From Rhizobium binae (GTDB lineage: Bacteria; Pseudomonadota; Alphaproteobacteria; Rhizobiales; Rhizobiaceae): a DNA stretch of 64,000 nt. Below the pieces are notes generated by a model. The model did not search any database. It was not told the DNA's origin and saw only the letters and a list, made by a program, of their open reading frames with translations. The DNA is taken from NCBI RefSeq assembly GCF_017357225.1, contig NZ_CP071604.1:3351001-3415000 (forward strand), read 5' to 3'. Below are positions 44,754 to 53,122 of the stretch, piece after piece (position 1 is the first letter of the stretch; each line of letters opens with the position of its first letter). Made by a program: the position numbers and the translations under genes.

Positions 44754-46133
44754 TTGTTGGTGTTGAAGTATTCAGTGCAAGCATTGTCCGGCGGAGCCTC
44801 GGGCGGAATTGCCGCGCTCCTGTCGCGTGCAAAATGCTTCGCAACGCAGACCATTCTGCCGGCTCTGTTTGCGCTTCCGGCGCTTGTCGGCTCTGCATCG
44901 TTAGCCTCGGCGGAAGATCGGGCCCTGAAGCTGTTCTTTACCCACACGGGTGAGAAGGCCACGATCACCTACAAACGGGATGGAAAGTTCGATCCCAAAG
45001 GCCTTGCCCAGATCAATCGGTTCCTGCGCGACTGGCGACGGAACGAGCCGACCCGGATGGATCCCCGGCTGCTCGACCTGGTCTGGGAGGTGTACAAACG
45101 CAGCGGCGGCAAAGATTACATCCATGTCGTTTCCGCCTATCGCTCGCCTGCGACCAACAACATGCTCCGCAACCGTTCGCGCAGCACGGGTGTCGCCAAG
45201 AAGAGCCAGCACATGCTGGGCAAGGCGATGGATTTCTACGTGCCCGGCGTGAAGCTTGCGACGCTGCGCGCACTTGCCATGCAGATGCAGGTCGGCGGTG
45301 TCGGATATTATCCGACCTCCGGTTCGCCCTTCGTGCATCTCGACGCCGGCAATGTCAGGGCCTGGCCCCGCATGTCACGGCAGGAGCTCGCCCGGATATT
45401 CCCGAATGGAAAGACGATGCATCTTCCGGCCGATGGTCGGCCGCTGCCGGGATATGATCAGGCGGTTGCGAACTACAGGAAGCGCGTCAGCTCCACCTCG
45501 ATCGAGATCGCCAGCACCGCTGGCGACGACGAAGACGCAGGAGCATCGACCACGCCGGGCGGCGACGCCACCAACGGCAAGCTTGTGACGGCGCTTCTGC
45601 CGACGCCGAAAAGCCGGGCATTGAGTGCGCTTGCGTCGCTGCAGTCCGGCGCGGGCGAGCGGGATGACAAAGGCGCCGCTCCGGATGTTTCATCCTTGCC
45701 GATTCCAATACCGGCGATGCGACCACCCGCCCTTGCGCATGACGCGAGCGCGGACGACCAACTCAAGACTGCCTCGATCGGCCCGATTGTCAGACTTCCG
45801 GAGAGACAAACCTCAGCATTGCCGGATCACACCCGCTTCCACCCCCGCATCGCGGCAAACGAGGCCTCCAAGCCGGGCGCTGCCATGATCGCCTCCCTGC
45901 CCATGACCGCTTCCTGGGAAGAAGCAAACTTCCTCGGATCGACGTCCGAGGCGGCGCTGATGAAATGGGCGCTGCATTCTCCCGGCGAGCCGATAGTATT
46001 GAGCACGCCGCGAGTCTCGCCCCGCACCGTGCATCGTCAGGCTGATGTCGCGACGTCGAGCGAGGATGTCGCCCCGTTCTCAGCTAGAGGTCCGTTCGAT
46101 GCCAGCCGGTTTACATCGCCCCCGGAGGGTTGA
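44754..46133 (+). CDS. DUF882 / peptidase M15-like exported protein
   Basis: The product has up to 459 residues; the first possible start is TTG 44754 and the exact start is unclear. A long N-terminal region ends in a signal-type helix (ILPALFALPALVGSASLASA). The YcbK/DUF882 domain covers about 60-210, with the zinc ligands in SQHMLGKAMDFYV and FVHLDAGNVRAWPR and the SAYRSPATNNMLR stretch. These proteins are predicted murein peptidases. The remaining ~240 residues are Pro/Ala/Ser-rich and likely disordered. It is isolated between an IS remnant and small genes. Confidence 0.82.
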   Translation: MLVLKYSVQALSGGASGGIAALLSRAKCFATQTILPALFALPALVGSASLASAEDRALKLFFTHTGEKATITYKRDGKFDPKGLAQINRFLRDWRRNEPTRMDPRLLDLVWEVYKRSGGKDYIHVVSAYRSPATNNMLRNRSRSTGVAKKSQHMLGKAMDFYVPGVKLATLRALAMQMQVGGVGYYPTSGSPFVHLDAGNVRAWPRMSRQELARIFPNGKTMHLPADGRPLPGYDQAVANYRKRVSSTSIEIASTAGDDEDAGASTTPGGDATNGKLVTALLPTPKSRALSALASLQSGAGERDDKGAAPDVSSLPIPIPAMRPPALAHDASADDQLKTASIGPIVRLPERQTSALPDHTRFHPRIAANEASKPGAAMIASLPMTASWEEANFLGSTSEAALMKWALHSPGEPIVLSTPRVSPRTVHRQADVATSSEDVAPFSARGPFDASRFTSPPEG

Positions 46134-46624
46134 CCGCATTCGTCCGGTTGATGCTGTGCGCCCGTGACAAAACGTTCGAATGTCTCCCTCTCCCCAGCCG
46201 GTAGGCAGTAAGCTTTCGAGGGAGATGGCGGCGGGCGGCCAGTTTTGTTCGGAGTGAAACGAAACGGCGCAACATTCGATAGGCCATAAATTGTTGTGAC
46301 TATACGACGCAACATAGCTATCTCCGGTTGATCTCCATTACCTGGCTTAATGGGCCGGCGCCGCTGCTGCTGGGTTTCGAACGGCGGAGAGAATGATCGC
46401 CTGCTGGCGACGCCGGGGAGCCAACTTTATGATTGCCGTGCCTTTTTCCGTGCTGGCAACCTTTTGTTGCCCCCGGAGGAGACCAAGTGGCGCCACCGCG
46501 TTAGCACCGTGTTAGCCCGAGTGATCTACTGTCGCGACGCCAGGGGAAAACCCGGTTATCCATTGCTACCGGGGCAAGCAGAGCGGCGACGAGCCCTGAA
46601 ACGTCGACAGCTGACGGAGGTTAC
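46134..46624. other. Intergenic stretch with a decayed gene fragment
   Basis: No intact gene is seen in 491 bases. A weak dyad (TCTCCCTC 46183-46190, GAGGGAGA 46218-46225) follows the DUF882 gene. The stretch 46393-46470 is a diverged copy of 47387-47466 and is listed separately. The last 15 bases form the ribosome site of the next gene. Confidence 0.5.
46393..46470 (+). pseudogene. Diverged fragment of the small membrane protein gene at 47218
   Basis: The sequence follows 47387-47466 with several substitutions and small gaps (ATGATCGCC, TGGCGACGCCG, TTTTCCGTGCTGGCAACC shared). It encodes DRLLATPGSQ and, in another phase, MIAVPFSVLATF, matching DRQLATPKAK and IAMPF-VLATSF of the other copy. 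Here the T-run has five T, and PFSVLA is in phase. Confidence 0.55.
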
Positions 46625-46948
46625 ATGAAACTGGTTCCAGGCAGCGTGATATTGTCGTGTGCAATACTGCTGTCCAGCGTGTCGGGATTCGCCGGCTCTG
46701 GCGGATGGCAGTCGGATGGCCAAGGCACGAGATACTGGCACGTCACTCCACGGCTCGGGCAATGCAACGTAAGCCAGGCAAAAAACCTGGCGCTTCGGGC
46801 CGGCATCTATCGTAGCGAGATAATACAGCAGGATGACAATGTCATCGTGCTCAGAGGTCTGGATCAATCGGGCGACCGGCGCGTGATCGGCTTCGCCAAC
46901 ATCAGAGGGTGCCCAGAGTTGGAAGGCTATGAGGATGGGCGCCCCTGA
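46625..46948 (+). CDS. Small exported protein of unknown function
   Basis: The product has 107 residues. ATG 46625 has GGAGG at good spacing and a signal peptide follows (MKLVPGSVILSCAILLSSVSGFA). The mature part of ~85 residues has two cysteines (GQCNVS and RGCPEL) that could pair, and an alternating beta-type pattern (DDNVIVLRGLDQSGDRRVIGF). No family is recognised. It is flanked by decayed sequence but looks intact itself. Confidence 0.65.
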   Translation: MKLVPGSVILSCAILLSSVSGFAGSGGWQSDGQGTRYWHVTPRLGQCNVSQAKNLALRAGIYRSEIIQQDDNVIVLRGLDQSGDRRVIGFANIRGCPELEGYEDGRP

Positions 46949-47093
46949 GGGCATGGTCAGAGTTTGATCAACGAAAGCTGCGACTGGATATGCTGCAGTC
47001 CACCCGGCCGCGATATGCCAGCTTGCGCCCGACATCTCCGTGACATGCCCGCAGAGAACAATGCAGGATGTGATCGATGGCATCGCCGCCGCC

Positions 47094-47200
47094 CGCTCTG
47101 CCTCAAATTTCGTATCCGATCGAACAGCACCGCCAGCACCATCGCTCCGCCGATAAACGTCCACTGCCAGCAGGCGTTGATGCCGAGCAGGCCGAGGCTG
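47094..47200 (-). repeat. 107-base duplicate of the 3' end of the sugar permease gene
   Basis: These bases match 48034-48140 without gaps at a constant offset of 940, with nine mismatches counted by eye. The minus strand encodes LGLLGINACWQWTFIGG and MVLAVLFDRIRNLRQS, against INAFWQGTFIGG and IVLAVLFDRIRNLRQSE in the intact gene. Only the last ~35 codons are present, so this is a remnant. Confidence 0.85.
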
Positions 47201-47217
47201 ATGTTCGGGGAATACCA

Positions 47218-47525
47218 ATGGTTACCGACGAGTGGGTTGAACTGTGGATCATATTCGGCGTGGCAGGCGGCGTTTGCGCCTACAGCTGGTATTGGTGCAT
47301 CCGGTCGATCATTTTCTACCGCAAAAACGGTTATGATTTCAGTCAGGATGTCGGCTCGAAAATATATTGGTCCGCACGTGGGGGGGATGATCGCCAGTTG
47401 GCGACGCCGAAAGCGAAGTTGCTGATCGCTATGCCTTTTCCGTGCTGGCAACCTCTTTCATGCTGCTCTTCACAGTTCTGGCCCTGGCGGGGATTATCAA
47501 GCCTTGTCTCGGTTGCCGCCCATAG
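47218..47525 (+). pseudogene. Small membrane protein gene with a frameshift at a T-run
   Basis: ATG 47218 (CGGGGAA upstream) opens MVTDEWVELWIIFGVAGG, one membrane helix, then SIIFYRKNGYDFSQDVGSKIYWSARG and DRQLATPKAKLLIAMPF. At the run of four T (47436-47439) the phase breaks. In the next phase the expected second helix VLATSFMLLFTVLALAGIIK continues to a stop at 47523-47525. The fragment at 46393 has five T at the same place and keeps phase, which supports loss of one T here. Without the shift the frame runs on to 47559 with unrelated sequence. Confidence 0.65.
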
Positions 47526-47629
47526 CGCTTGGCTGATCATTCGAAAGGCAAGCCAATAAGCCCATCGAATGACTGGCATTCCTTTCGGCTTGAGCGTTTA
47601 CTGGATCGATCTGGCGGAGGAGGCAAACC

Positions 47630-47956
47630 ATGGCCATGTATCTCACGCGCTTCAGCTACACGCCCGAGACCTGGGCGCGCATGATCGAAAACCCCGAGGA
47701 TCGCCGGGAGGCGGCACGGAGCTACATTGAATCCGTGGGCGGGAAGCTCCACGGGTTCTGGTACGCCTTCGGCGAGTATGACGGGTGGAATTTGTGGGAG
47801 GCGCCGGACAATGTATCGATGGCGGCTGTCGCGCTTGCGATCGGTGCGGGAGGCGCGCTCAGCTCTGTTGAGACCACCGTTCTCCTCGACGTCGAGGACA
47901 CCATCCGAGCCTTGGAGAAGGCGAAGTCGATCCGGTATCGCCCGCCGGCAGCGTAG
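47630..47956 (+). CDS. GYD-domain protein
   Basis: The product has 108 residues with GGAGGAGG before the ATG. It matches the GYD family (YLTRFSYTPETWARMI early, FGEYDGWNLWEAPDNVSMAAVALAIGAGGAL in the middle), a small ferredoxin-like fold of unknown function. It converges with the sugar permease gene 73 bases away and lies between the intact permease end and its duplicated fragment. Confidence 0.85.
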   Translation: MAMYLTRFSYTPETWARMIENPEDRREAARSYIESVGGKLHGFWYAFGEYDGWNLWEAPDNVSMAAVALAIGAGGALSSVETTVLLDVEDTIRALEKAKSIRYRPPAA

Positions 47957-48028
47957 GCAGGCGCCGCGCTCGCCGACGGCCGGCTTCGCTTCTGTAACGC
48001 AACCGTCTGATCGGGGGCGCGCCGTCGC

Positions 48029-49027
48029 CTACTCGCTCTGCCTCAAATTTCGTATCCGGTCGAACAGCACCGCCAGCACGATCGCGCCACCGATAAAGGT
48101 GCCCTGCCAGAAGGCGTTGATGCCGAGCAGCCCGAGGCTGTTGCGGATCACTTCGATCAGCGCTGCGCCGACCAGGGCGCCGAAGGCCGTTCCGACGCCG
48201 CCGGCCAAATTGGCGCCGCCGATGACAGCGGCGGCAATGACCTGGAGCTCCATGCCGGCGCCGATATTGGTGGTGACGGCGCCGAGCCAGCCGGTCTGGA
48301 CAATGCCGGCAATGCCGGCCGAGAGCGCCGAGATCATGTAGACGGCGACCTTGATGCTGCGCACGGGAACGCCGGTGAGCGTGGCGGCATGCTCATTGCC
48401 GCCGATCGCGAAAATATAGCGGCCGAAGCGCGTCCAGCGCAGCACGAAGCCGGTCAAGAGCGCCAGGATGACCATGTAGAGAACCGGGTTGGCGATGCCG
48501 AGAAACCAGGCACCGCCGCCGAGCGCCAAGAGCTTGTCGTGATCGGGGCCGAACTGGAAGACGACAGTGTTGTTGGAGGCGACCATGGCAAGGCTGCGGG
48601 CCACCGACAGCATGCCGAGCGTCACCACGAAAGGCGGAAAATCGAGATAGGCGATCAACACGCCGTTGAAGGCGCCGACCAGAAGGGCCGTGCCGATCGC
48701 CGCCGCTATGCCGATTTCGATGCCGTAGCCGGCATGCATGGTGACCGCGAGTACCATACTACAGAGGCAAAGCACCGAGCCGACCGACAGATCGATGCCG
48801 CCGGTGATGATGACGAGCGTCATGCCGAGCGCGATGATGGCGACGAAGGTGACGTTGCGGGTGATATTGTAGAGGTTCTTAGCCGTCGCGAAAGAATCGG
48901 TGGCGACGGAGAGGAAGAGGCAGGCGAGAATGACGGCGATCAGCACCCAGAAGGTCTGGCTGCCGACGAACTCCGACAGTCGGCTTCGCTCTCTCTGTGC
49001 AATCGTCTGGTCGAGGGTGGCTGCCAT
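48029..49027 (-). CDS. Sugar ABC transporter permease (CUT2 family)
   Basis: The product has 332 residues from ATG 49027, which has AGAAGGTC upstream. Ten or so membrane helices carry the CUT2 signatures [31 protein letters not shown] and AVIGGANLAGGVGTAFGALVGA. It follows the ATPase gene by 40 bases in the same direction. The binding protein is encoded on the opposite strand at 51092. Its 3' end is duplicated at 47094-47200. The sugar is unknown. Confidence 0.9.
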   Translation of the reverse strand: MAATLDQTIAQRERSRLSEFVGSQTFWVLIAVILACLFLSVATDSFATAKNLYNITRNVTFVAIIALGMTLVIITGGIDLSVGSVLCLCSMVLAVTMHAGYGIEIGIAAAIGTALLVGAFNGVLIAYLDFPPFVVTLGMLSVARSLAMVASNNTVVFQFGPDHDKLLALGGGAWFLGIANPVLYMVILALLTGFVLRWTRFGRYIFAIGGNEHAATLTGVPVRSIKVAVYMISALSAGIAGIVQTGWLGAVTTNIGAGMELQVIAAAVIGGANLAGGVGTAFGALVGAALIEVIRNSLGLLGINAFWQGTFIGGAIVLAVLFDRIRNLRQSE

Positions 49028-49067
49028 CGTTGACCTTCTTTTCTGCCCGTGAACCAAGCTGCGCCGA

Positions 49068-49841
49068 TCAGACCTGTTCGATGGCGCCAGTGATAAGACC
49101 CGTCACTTCCTCCGGCGAACTCGCCGCGATCGCTTTGTCGGCGACCTTCCGGCCGCGGCGCATGACGATGACGCGGTCGGCGACGGTGAAGACGTCGGGC
49201 ATGCGATGGCTGATGAGGACGACCGCAATGCCGCGGTCGCGCAGCTCGCGGATCAGGTTGAGGACTTCGGCGACCTGGCGGACCGATATGGCCGCAGTCG
49301 GCTCGTCCATCAGGACGATCTTTGCCTCCGACAGCATCGTGCGGGCGATCGCCACCGCCTGGCGCTGGCCGCCCGACATCTGCTTGACGAGATCGCGCGG
49401 GCGGGTTTCCGATTTCAGCTCCTTGAAGATCTCGCCGGCGCGGCGGTACATCGTCTTGTAATCGAGGATCTTAAAGGGGCCGATGCCGCGCCTGAGCTCG
49501 CGGCCAAGGAAGACGTTGGCCGCCGCCGTCAGATTGTCGCAGAGCGCCAGATCCTGGTGGACGATCTCGATACCATGCTGGCGCGCCTCGACCGGGCGGT
49601 GCATGACGATCTCCTTGCCCTCCAGCCGCATCGTGCCTTCGCTCGGGCGGAAATTGCCGGCGATCATCTTGACCAGCGTACTTTTTCCCGCGCCGTTATC
49701 GCCCATCAGGCCGACCACCTGGCCGGCTTCGAGCGCGAACGACACGTCATTCACCGCCTGGATGGCGCCGAAATGTTTCGAGATGTTGGTGAGTTCGAGA
49801 ACCGCGACCAGCCGACTACCCTCCCCGGAACCCGCAGGCAT
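49068..49841 (-). CDS. Sugar ABC transporter ATP-binding protein, single domain
   Basis: The product has 257 residues if ATG 49841 is used; the frame is open to 49991, but the extra part is not family-like. The ABC domain starts at AVLELTNISKHFG, about ten residues in. Walker A is GDNGAGKS, the signature MSGGQRQAV and Walker B IVLMDEPTAAI. Single-domain ATPases of this kind go with CUT2 permeases in rhizobia, for example the fructose FrcBCA system. It is first in a two-gene unit with the permease. Confidence 0.85.
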   Translation of the reverse strand: MPAGSGEGSRLVAVLELTNISKHFGAIQAVNDVSFALEAGQVVGLMGDNGAGKSTLVKMIAGNFRPSEGTMRLEGKEIVMHRPVEARQHGIEIVHQDLALCDNLTAAANVFLGRELRRGIGPFKILDYKTMYRRAGEIFKELKSETRPRDLVKQMSGGQRQAVAIARTMLSEAKIVLMDEPTAAISVRQVAEVLNLIRELRDRGIAVVLISHRMPDVFTVADRVIVMRRGRKVADKAIAASSPEEVTGLITGAIEQV

Positions 49842-50067
49842 GCCTTCGCCGCCGGCTGCTGATACCCGGCCGCCAGTTAGACGCCTGCGATCTCGCTTTG
49901 CCGATCTCCTCCCGGAAAAGCGATTATGTTCATTAATGCAAAAGCACCAGGAATCGTCAATCAAATGTCCGCTAAAACGACCCCTCATCACAAAAAACTA
50001 TTTTGTACGATAAATACAGATTGACGCCGGAAACGCGCGGATATTAGCTGTTACTGGGGAGAGAGGT
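49842..50067. promoter_or_regulatory. Divergent promoter region of the split sugar transporter locus
   Basis: The 226 bases separate the leftward ATPase-permease unit from the rightward epimerase-binding protein unit. The part 49925-50045 is AT-rich (TTTTGTACGATAAATACAG). One control region probably drives both units. No clear operator is picked out. Confidence 0.5.
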
Positions 50068-51048
50068 ATGCTGATCCTTGTCACCGGGGCTACGGGCAAG
50101 GTCGGGCGGCGCTTCATTACTGGGCTGCTTGACGAGCCGCAATTTTCCAAAGCACGCATTCGCGCGCTTTGTCATAATCGTGTGCTCGACGAAACCGACC
50201 GCATCAGTGTGGTGAAGGGCTCGATCGCCGACAGCGACGTCGTGGCCGCGGCCATGGACGGCGCCACCCATGTCGTGCACCTCGCCACCTGCAAGGAAAC
50301 CCCGGCCGATGTGATGGATATCACCGTCAAGGGCTTGTTCTGGCTGCTCGAGGCGTTTCGCGCCAGCCCGACGGCAAAGCAGTTCATCCTGATCGGCGGC
50401 GACGCCGGCATCGGGCATTTCTTCTATCGCCATGACGGGCCGGTGACGGAAAAGACGCCGCATCGCGCTTATCCCGGCTGCTACGCGCTCTCCAAGGTGC
50501 TGGAAGAGGTGATGCTCGAGCAGTTCGCCATCCAGTACGGCATCAACACCTGCTGCCTGCGGGCTCCCTGGATCATGGAGAAGGACGATTTCAAATATAC
50601 GCTGTCCTTCGGCGACGATGTCTTCGGCGGGCCGGACTGGAAAACACTGGTGCCGGCGGCCGATGCCGAACATTACGCGCAGGACGGCACGGTGCCGCTG
50701 CTGCGCGATGCCGACGGGCGGCCGCTGAAGCGCAATTTCGTGCATGTCGAAGATCTGGTCGCGGCAATCCTTGCGGCAATCGACAATCCGCGCGCCAAAG
50801 GCGAGCTTTTTAACATCTCGATGGATCGACCCGTCGACTATGGGGAAGTCGCCGCCTATCTCACCCGCACGCGCGGGCTCGCCTCCATCGACATCGCGAG
50901 CCAGTTTCACTCCAACTGGATGGACAACAGCAAGGCGAAATACCTGCTGGACTGGCGCCCCGTCTACGATTTGGAAAAGCTCATCGATTCAGCCTGGGAA
51001 TATCGGCGTTCAGGGGAGGAGCCTCGTATCGTCTGGTATCCCGGTTGA
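50068..51048 (+). CDS. NAD-dependent epimerase/dehydratase family protein
   Basis: The product has 326 residues with GGGGAGAGAGG ahead of the ATG. It is an extended SDR: TGATGKVGRRF at the N-terminus binds the cofactor and YALSK carries the catalytic Tyr and Lys. The substrate part (FNISMDRPVDYGEVAAYL) fits sugar epimerases or dehydratases. Since it is cotranscribed with a sugar-binding protein it may act on the imported sugar, rather than on a nucleotide sugar for polysaccharide synthesis; this is inference. Confidence 0.85.
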   Translation: MLILVTGATGKVGRRFITGLLDEPQFSKARIRALCHNRVLDETDRISVVKGSIADSDVVAAAMDGATHVVHLATCKETPADVMDITVKGLFWLLEAFRASPTAKQFILIGGDAGIGHFFYRHDGPVTEKTPHRAYPGCYALSKVLEEVMLEQFAIQYGINTCCLRAPWIMEKDDFKYTLSFGDDVFGGPDWKTLVPAADAEHYAQDGTVPLLRDADGRPLKRNFVHVEDLVAAILAAIDNPRAKGELFNISMDRPVDYGEVAAYLTRTRGLASIDIASQFHSNWMDNSKAKYLLDWRPVYDLEKLIDSAWEYRRSGEEPRIVWYPG

Positions 51049-51091
51049 TTACGCGGCGGGCAATCGTGCCCGCATTCAAAGGGAGGAAGCT

Positions 51092-52084
51092 ATGAGGAAG
51101 GCATTATTGCTTGCAGCTGCGGCAGCGCTGGCGCTTACGGCCGGCGAGGCCATGGCCGCCAAGAAGCAGCTCGTCATTGTCGTCAAGGGCCTCGACAACC
51201 CGTTCTTCGAGGCGATCAACCAGGGTTGCCAGAAGTGGAACAAGGAAAACGCATCCGCCGAATATGAATGCTTCTACACCGGCCCGGCATCGACCTCCGA
51301 TGAAGCCGGCGAGGCGCAGATCGTCCAGGATATGCTCGGCAAGGCCGATACGGCGGCGATCGCCATCTCGCCCTCTAATGCCAAGCTGATCGCCCAGACG
51401 CTGAAGACGGCCAATCCGAGCGTTCCCGTCATGACGCTCGACGCCGACCTCGCTGCCGAGGATTCCGCCCTGCGCAAGACCTATCTCGGCACCGATAACT
51501 ATCTGATGGGCGCCAAGATCGGTGAATATATCAAGAAGGCCAAGCCGAAGGGCGGCAAGATCTGCACCATCGAAGGCAATCCCGGCGCCGACAATATTCT
51601 GCGCCGAGCTCAGGGCATGCGCGATACGCTGAGCGGCAAGAAGGGGCTCGATGCCCTGAAGGGCGAAGGCGGTTGGACGGAGGTGGCCGGCTGCCCGGTC
51701 TTTACCAATGACGATGGCGCCAAGGGCGTGCAGGCGATGACCGATATCCTCGCCGCCAACCCCGATCTCGACGCCTTCGGCATCATGGGCGGCTGGCCGC
51801 TGTTCGGCGCCCCACAGCCCTATCGCGACCTGTTCAAGCCGATGGCCGACAAGATCGCCAAGAACGATTTCGTCATCGGCGCCGCCGATACGATCGGTGA
51901 CGAAGTGGCGATCGCCAAGGAAGGTCTGGTGACCGCGCTGGTCGGCCAGCGGCCGTTCGAAATGGGCTACAAGGCGCCGACCGTGATGATGGACCTGATC
52001 GCGGGAAAGAAGGTAGACGATCCTGTCTTCACTGGGCTTGACGAGTGCACCAAGGATACGGTGGATACCTGCATTCAAAAATGA
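51092..52084 (+). CDS. Periplasmic sugar-binding protein of an ABC transporter
   Basis: The product has 330 residues from ATG 51092, preceded by GGGAGGAA. The signal peptide ends at GEAMA-AK. The mature protein is a type I binding protein of the ribose/fructose group (VIVVKGLDNPFFEAINQG, GTDNYLMGAKIGEYI, AADTIGDEVAIAKEGLVTALVGQRP). It follows the epimerase gene by 43 bases and belongs with the permease and ATPase encoded on the other strand. Two cysteines near the C-terminus (DECTKDTVDTC) may form a disulfide. Confidence 0.9.
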   Translation: MRKALLLAAAAALALTAGEAMAAKKQLVIVVKGLDNPFFEAINQGCQKWNKENASAEYECFYTGPASTSDEAGEAQIVQDMLGKADTAAIAISPSNAKLIAQTLKTANPSVPVMTLDADLAAEDSALRKTYLGTDNYLMGAKIGEYIKKAKPKGGKICTIEGNPGADNILRRAQGMRDTLSGKKGLDALKGEGGWTEVAGCPVFTNDDGAKGVQAMTDILAANPDLDAFGIMGGWPLFGAPQPYRDLFKPMADKIAKNDFVIGAADTIGDEVAIAKEGLVTALVGQRPFEMGYKAPTVMMDLIAGKKVDDPVFTGLDECTKDTVDTCIQK

Positions 52085-52085
52085 T

Positions 52086-52115
52086 GCGGCCCGGCGCGCC
52101 CGCTCCGCGGGCCGC
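52086..52115. terminator. Hairpin between convergent genes
   Basis: GCGGCCCG (52086-52093) pairs with CGGGCCGC (52108-52115). It begins just after the binding protein stop and just before the stop of the convergent LysR gene, so it may end both transcripts. No T-run is present. Confidence 0.5.
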
Positions 52116-52121
52116 CGGACA

Positions 52122-52991
52122 TCACGCTTGCGCAAAGACCCAATCGGAAAAGGCGCGCATGGCCGGGGTGACCGGCCGTGACTGCAGGCGTGTCAGCCAG
52201 TAGCTTCCGAGTGATATGGTGGCGGCAAAGGGCTGAACGATCGCACCTGACGAGAGCAGCCTGGAGAACATCGAAGGCGGCGCCATCGCGACGCCGAGTC
52301 CCTGCAGGGCGGCCTCCATCATGGCGATGGAGGAATCGAAGACGATGCCGGCATTGACCTGCGCCGCCGGCGCTACGCCGACGGCGGCAAACCAGGTGCT
52401 CCATTCATCCGCGCGGTAGCTGCGCAGCAGCGTGGCGCCGGCGAGATCGGCAGGCGACCGCAAATCCTCGGCCAGTTCGGAAATGCAGAGGGCCGAGAGC
52501 GGCGCCTCGAACAGGCGCTGCGCCTCGGTGCCGTGCCAGGAGCCGCTGCCGAAGCGGATGGCAAAGTCGAGTCCCTCGGCGGCGGGATCGACGCGGTTGT
52601 TATTGGTGGAAACCCGGACGTCGATGAAGGGGTGCCGGCGCTGGAAATCCGCAAGGCGCGGCAAGAGCCAGCCGACCGCGAAGGTGCCGACGACGCCGAG
52701 GAACAGCAATTCGCGCACCTGGCCGGCCTCGATCCGATCGAGCGTTGTCGCCATCTGGTCGAAGGAGGCGCTTACCGTCGGCAGCAGCGCCTCGCCTTCC
52801 GCGGTGATTTTCAGCCCGCGCGGCAGACGCTGGAATAGCGCGACGCCCAGCCGCTTTTCCAGCGCCTTGACCTGTTGGCTGACGGCCGCCTGGGTGACGC
52901 AGAGCTCGATTGCGGCGCGGGTAAAGCTCAGATGTCGTGCCGAGGCCTCGAAGGCCCGCAGGCCGTTCAGCGGGAGGAAGGGGCGAACCAT
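52122..52991 (-). CDS. ampR: LysR-family regulator, AmpR-type
   Basis: The product has 289 residues, the usual AmpR length. It begins MVRPFLPLNGLRAFEASARHLSFTRAAIEL, the AmpR/GcvA N-terminus, with the helix-turn-helix CVTQAAVSQQVKALEKRLG. It is divergent from a class C beta-lactamase gene across 131 bases, the classical ampR-ampC arrangement. AmpR represses or activates ampC according to the level of muropeptides. The GcvA branch is very similar, so the name rests partly on the neighbour. Confidence 0.8.
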   Translation of the reverse strand: MVRPFLPLNGLRAFEASARHLSFTRAAIELCVTQAAVSQQVKALEKRLGVALFQRLPRGLKITAEGEALLPTVSASFDQMATTLDRIEAGQVRELLFLGVVGTFAVGWLLPRLADFQRRHPFIDVRVSTNNNRVDPAAEGLDFAIRFGSGSWHGTEAQRLFEAPLSALCISELAEDLRSPADLAGATLLRSYRADEWSTWFAAVGVAPAAQVNAGIVFDSSIAMMEAALQGLGVAMAPPSMFSRLLSSGAIVQPFAATISLGSYWLTRLQSRPVTPAMRAFSDWVFAQA

Positions 52992-53122
52992 CGCGCGTTT
53001 CTTAAGCCCTAGAAATTCTTGCAGCTGCTGCGAGATATCATCATTTGCCGTTGGAAAACAACGCCGCTAAACGCCTATTCGGCTGCATTTTGAGCTCATG
53101 CGGCTCCCTGGCGATCTGGAGG

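Noticed and set aside
46964..47425. Plus-strand frame overlapping the duplicated permease end
   Set aside because: Its middle section is only the complement of the permease fragment, with no start signal; the stretch is explained by the repeat.
32465..48000. Integrated island with defined attachment sites
   Set aside because: No direct repeat of the tRNA 3' end, no integrase and no phage genes are visible, so boundaries cannot be set.
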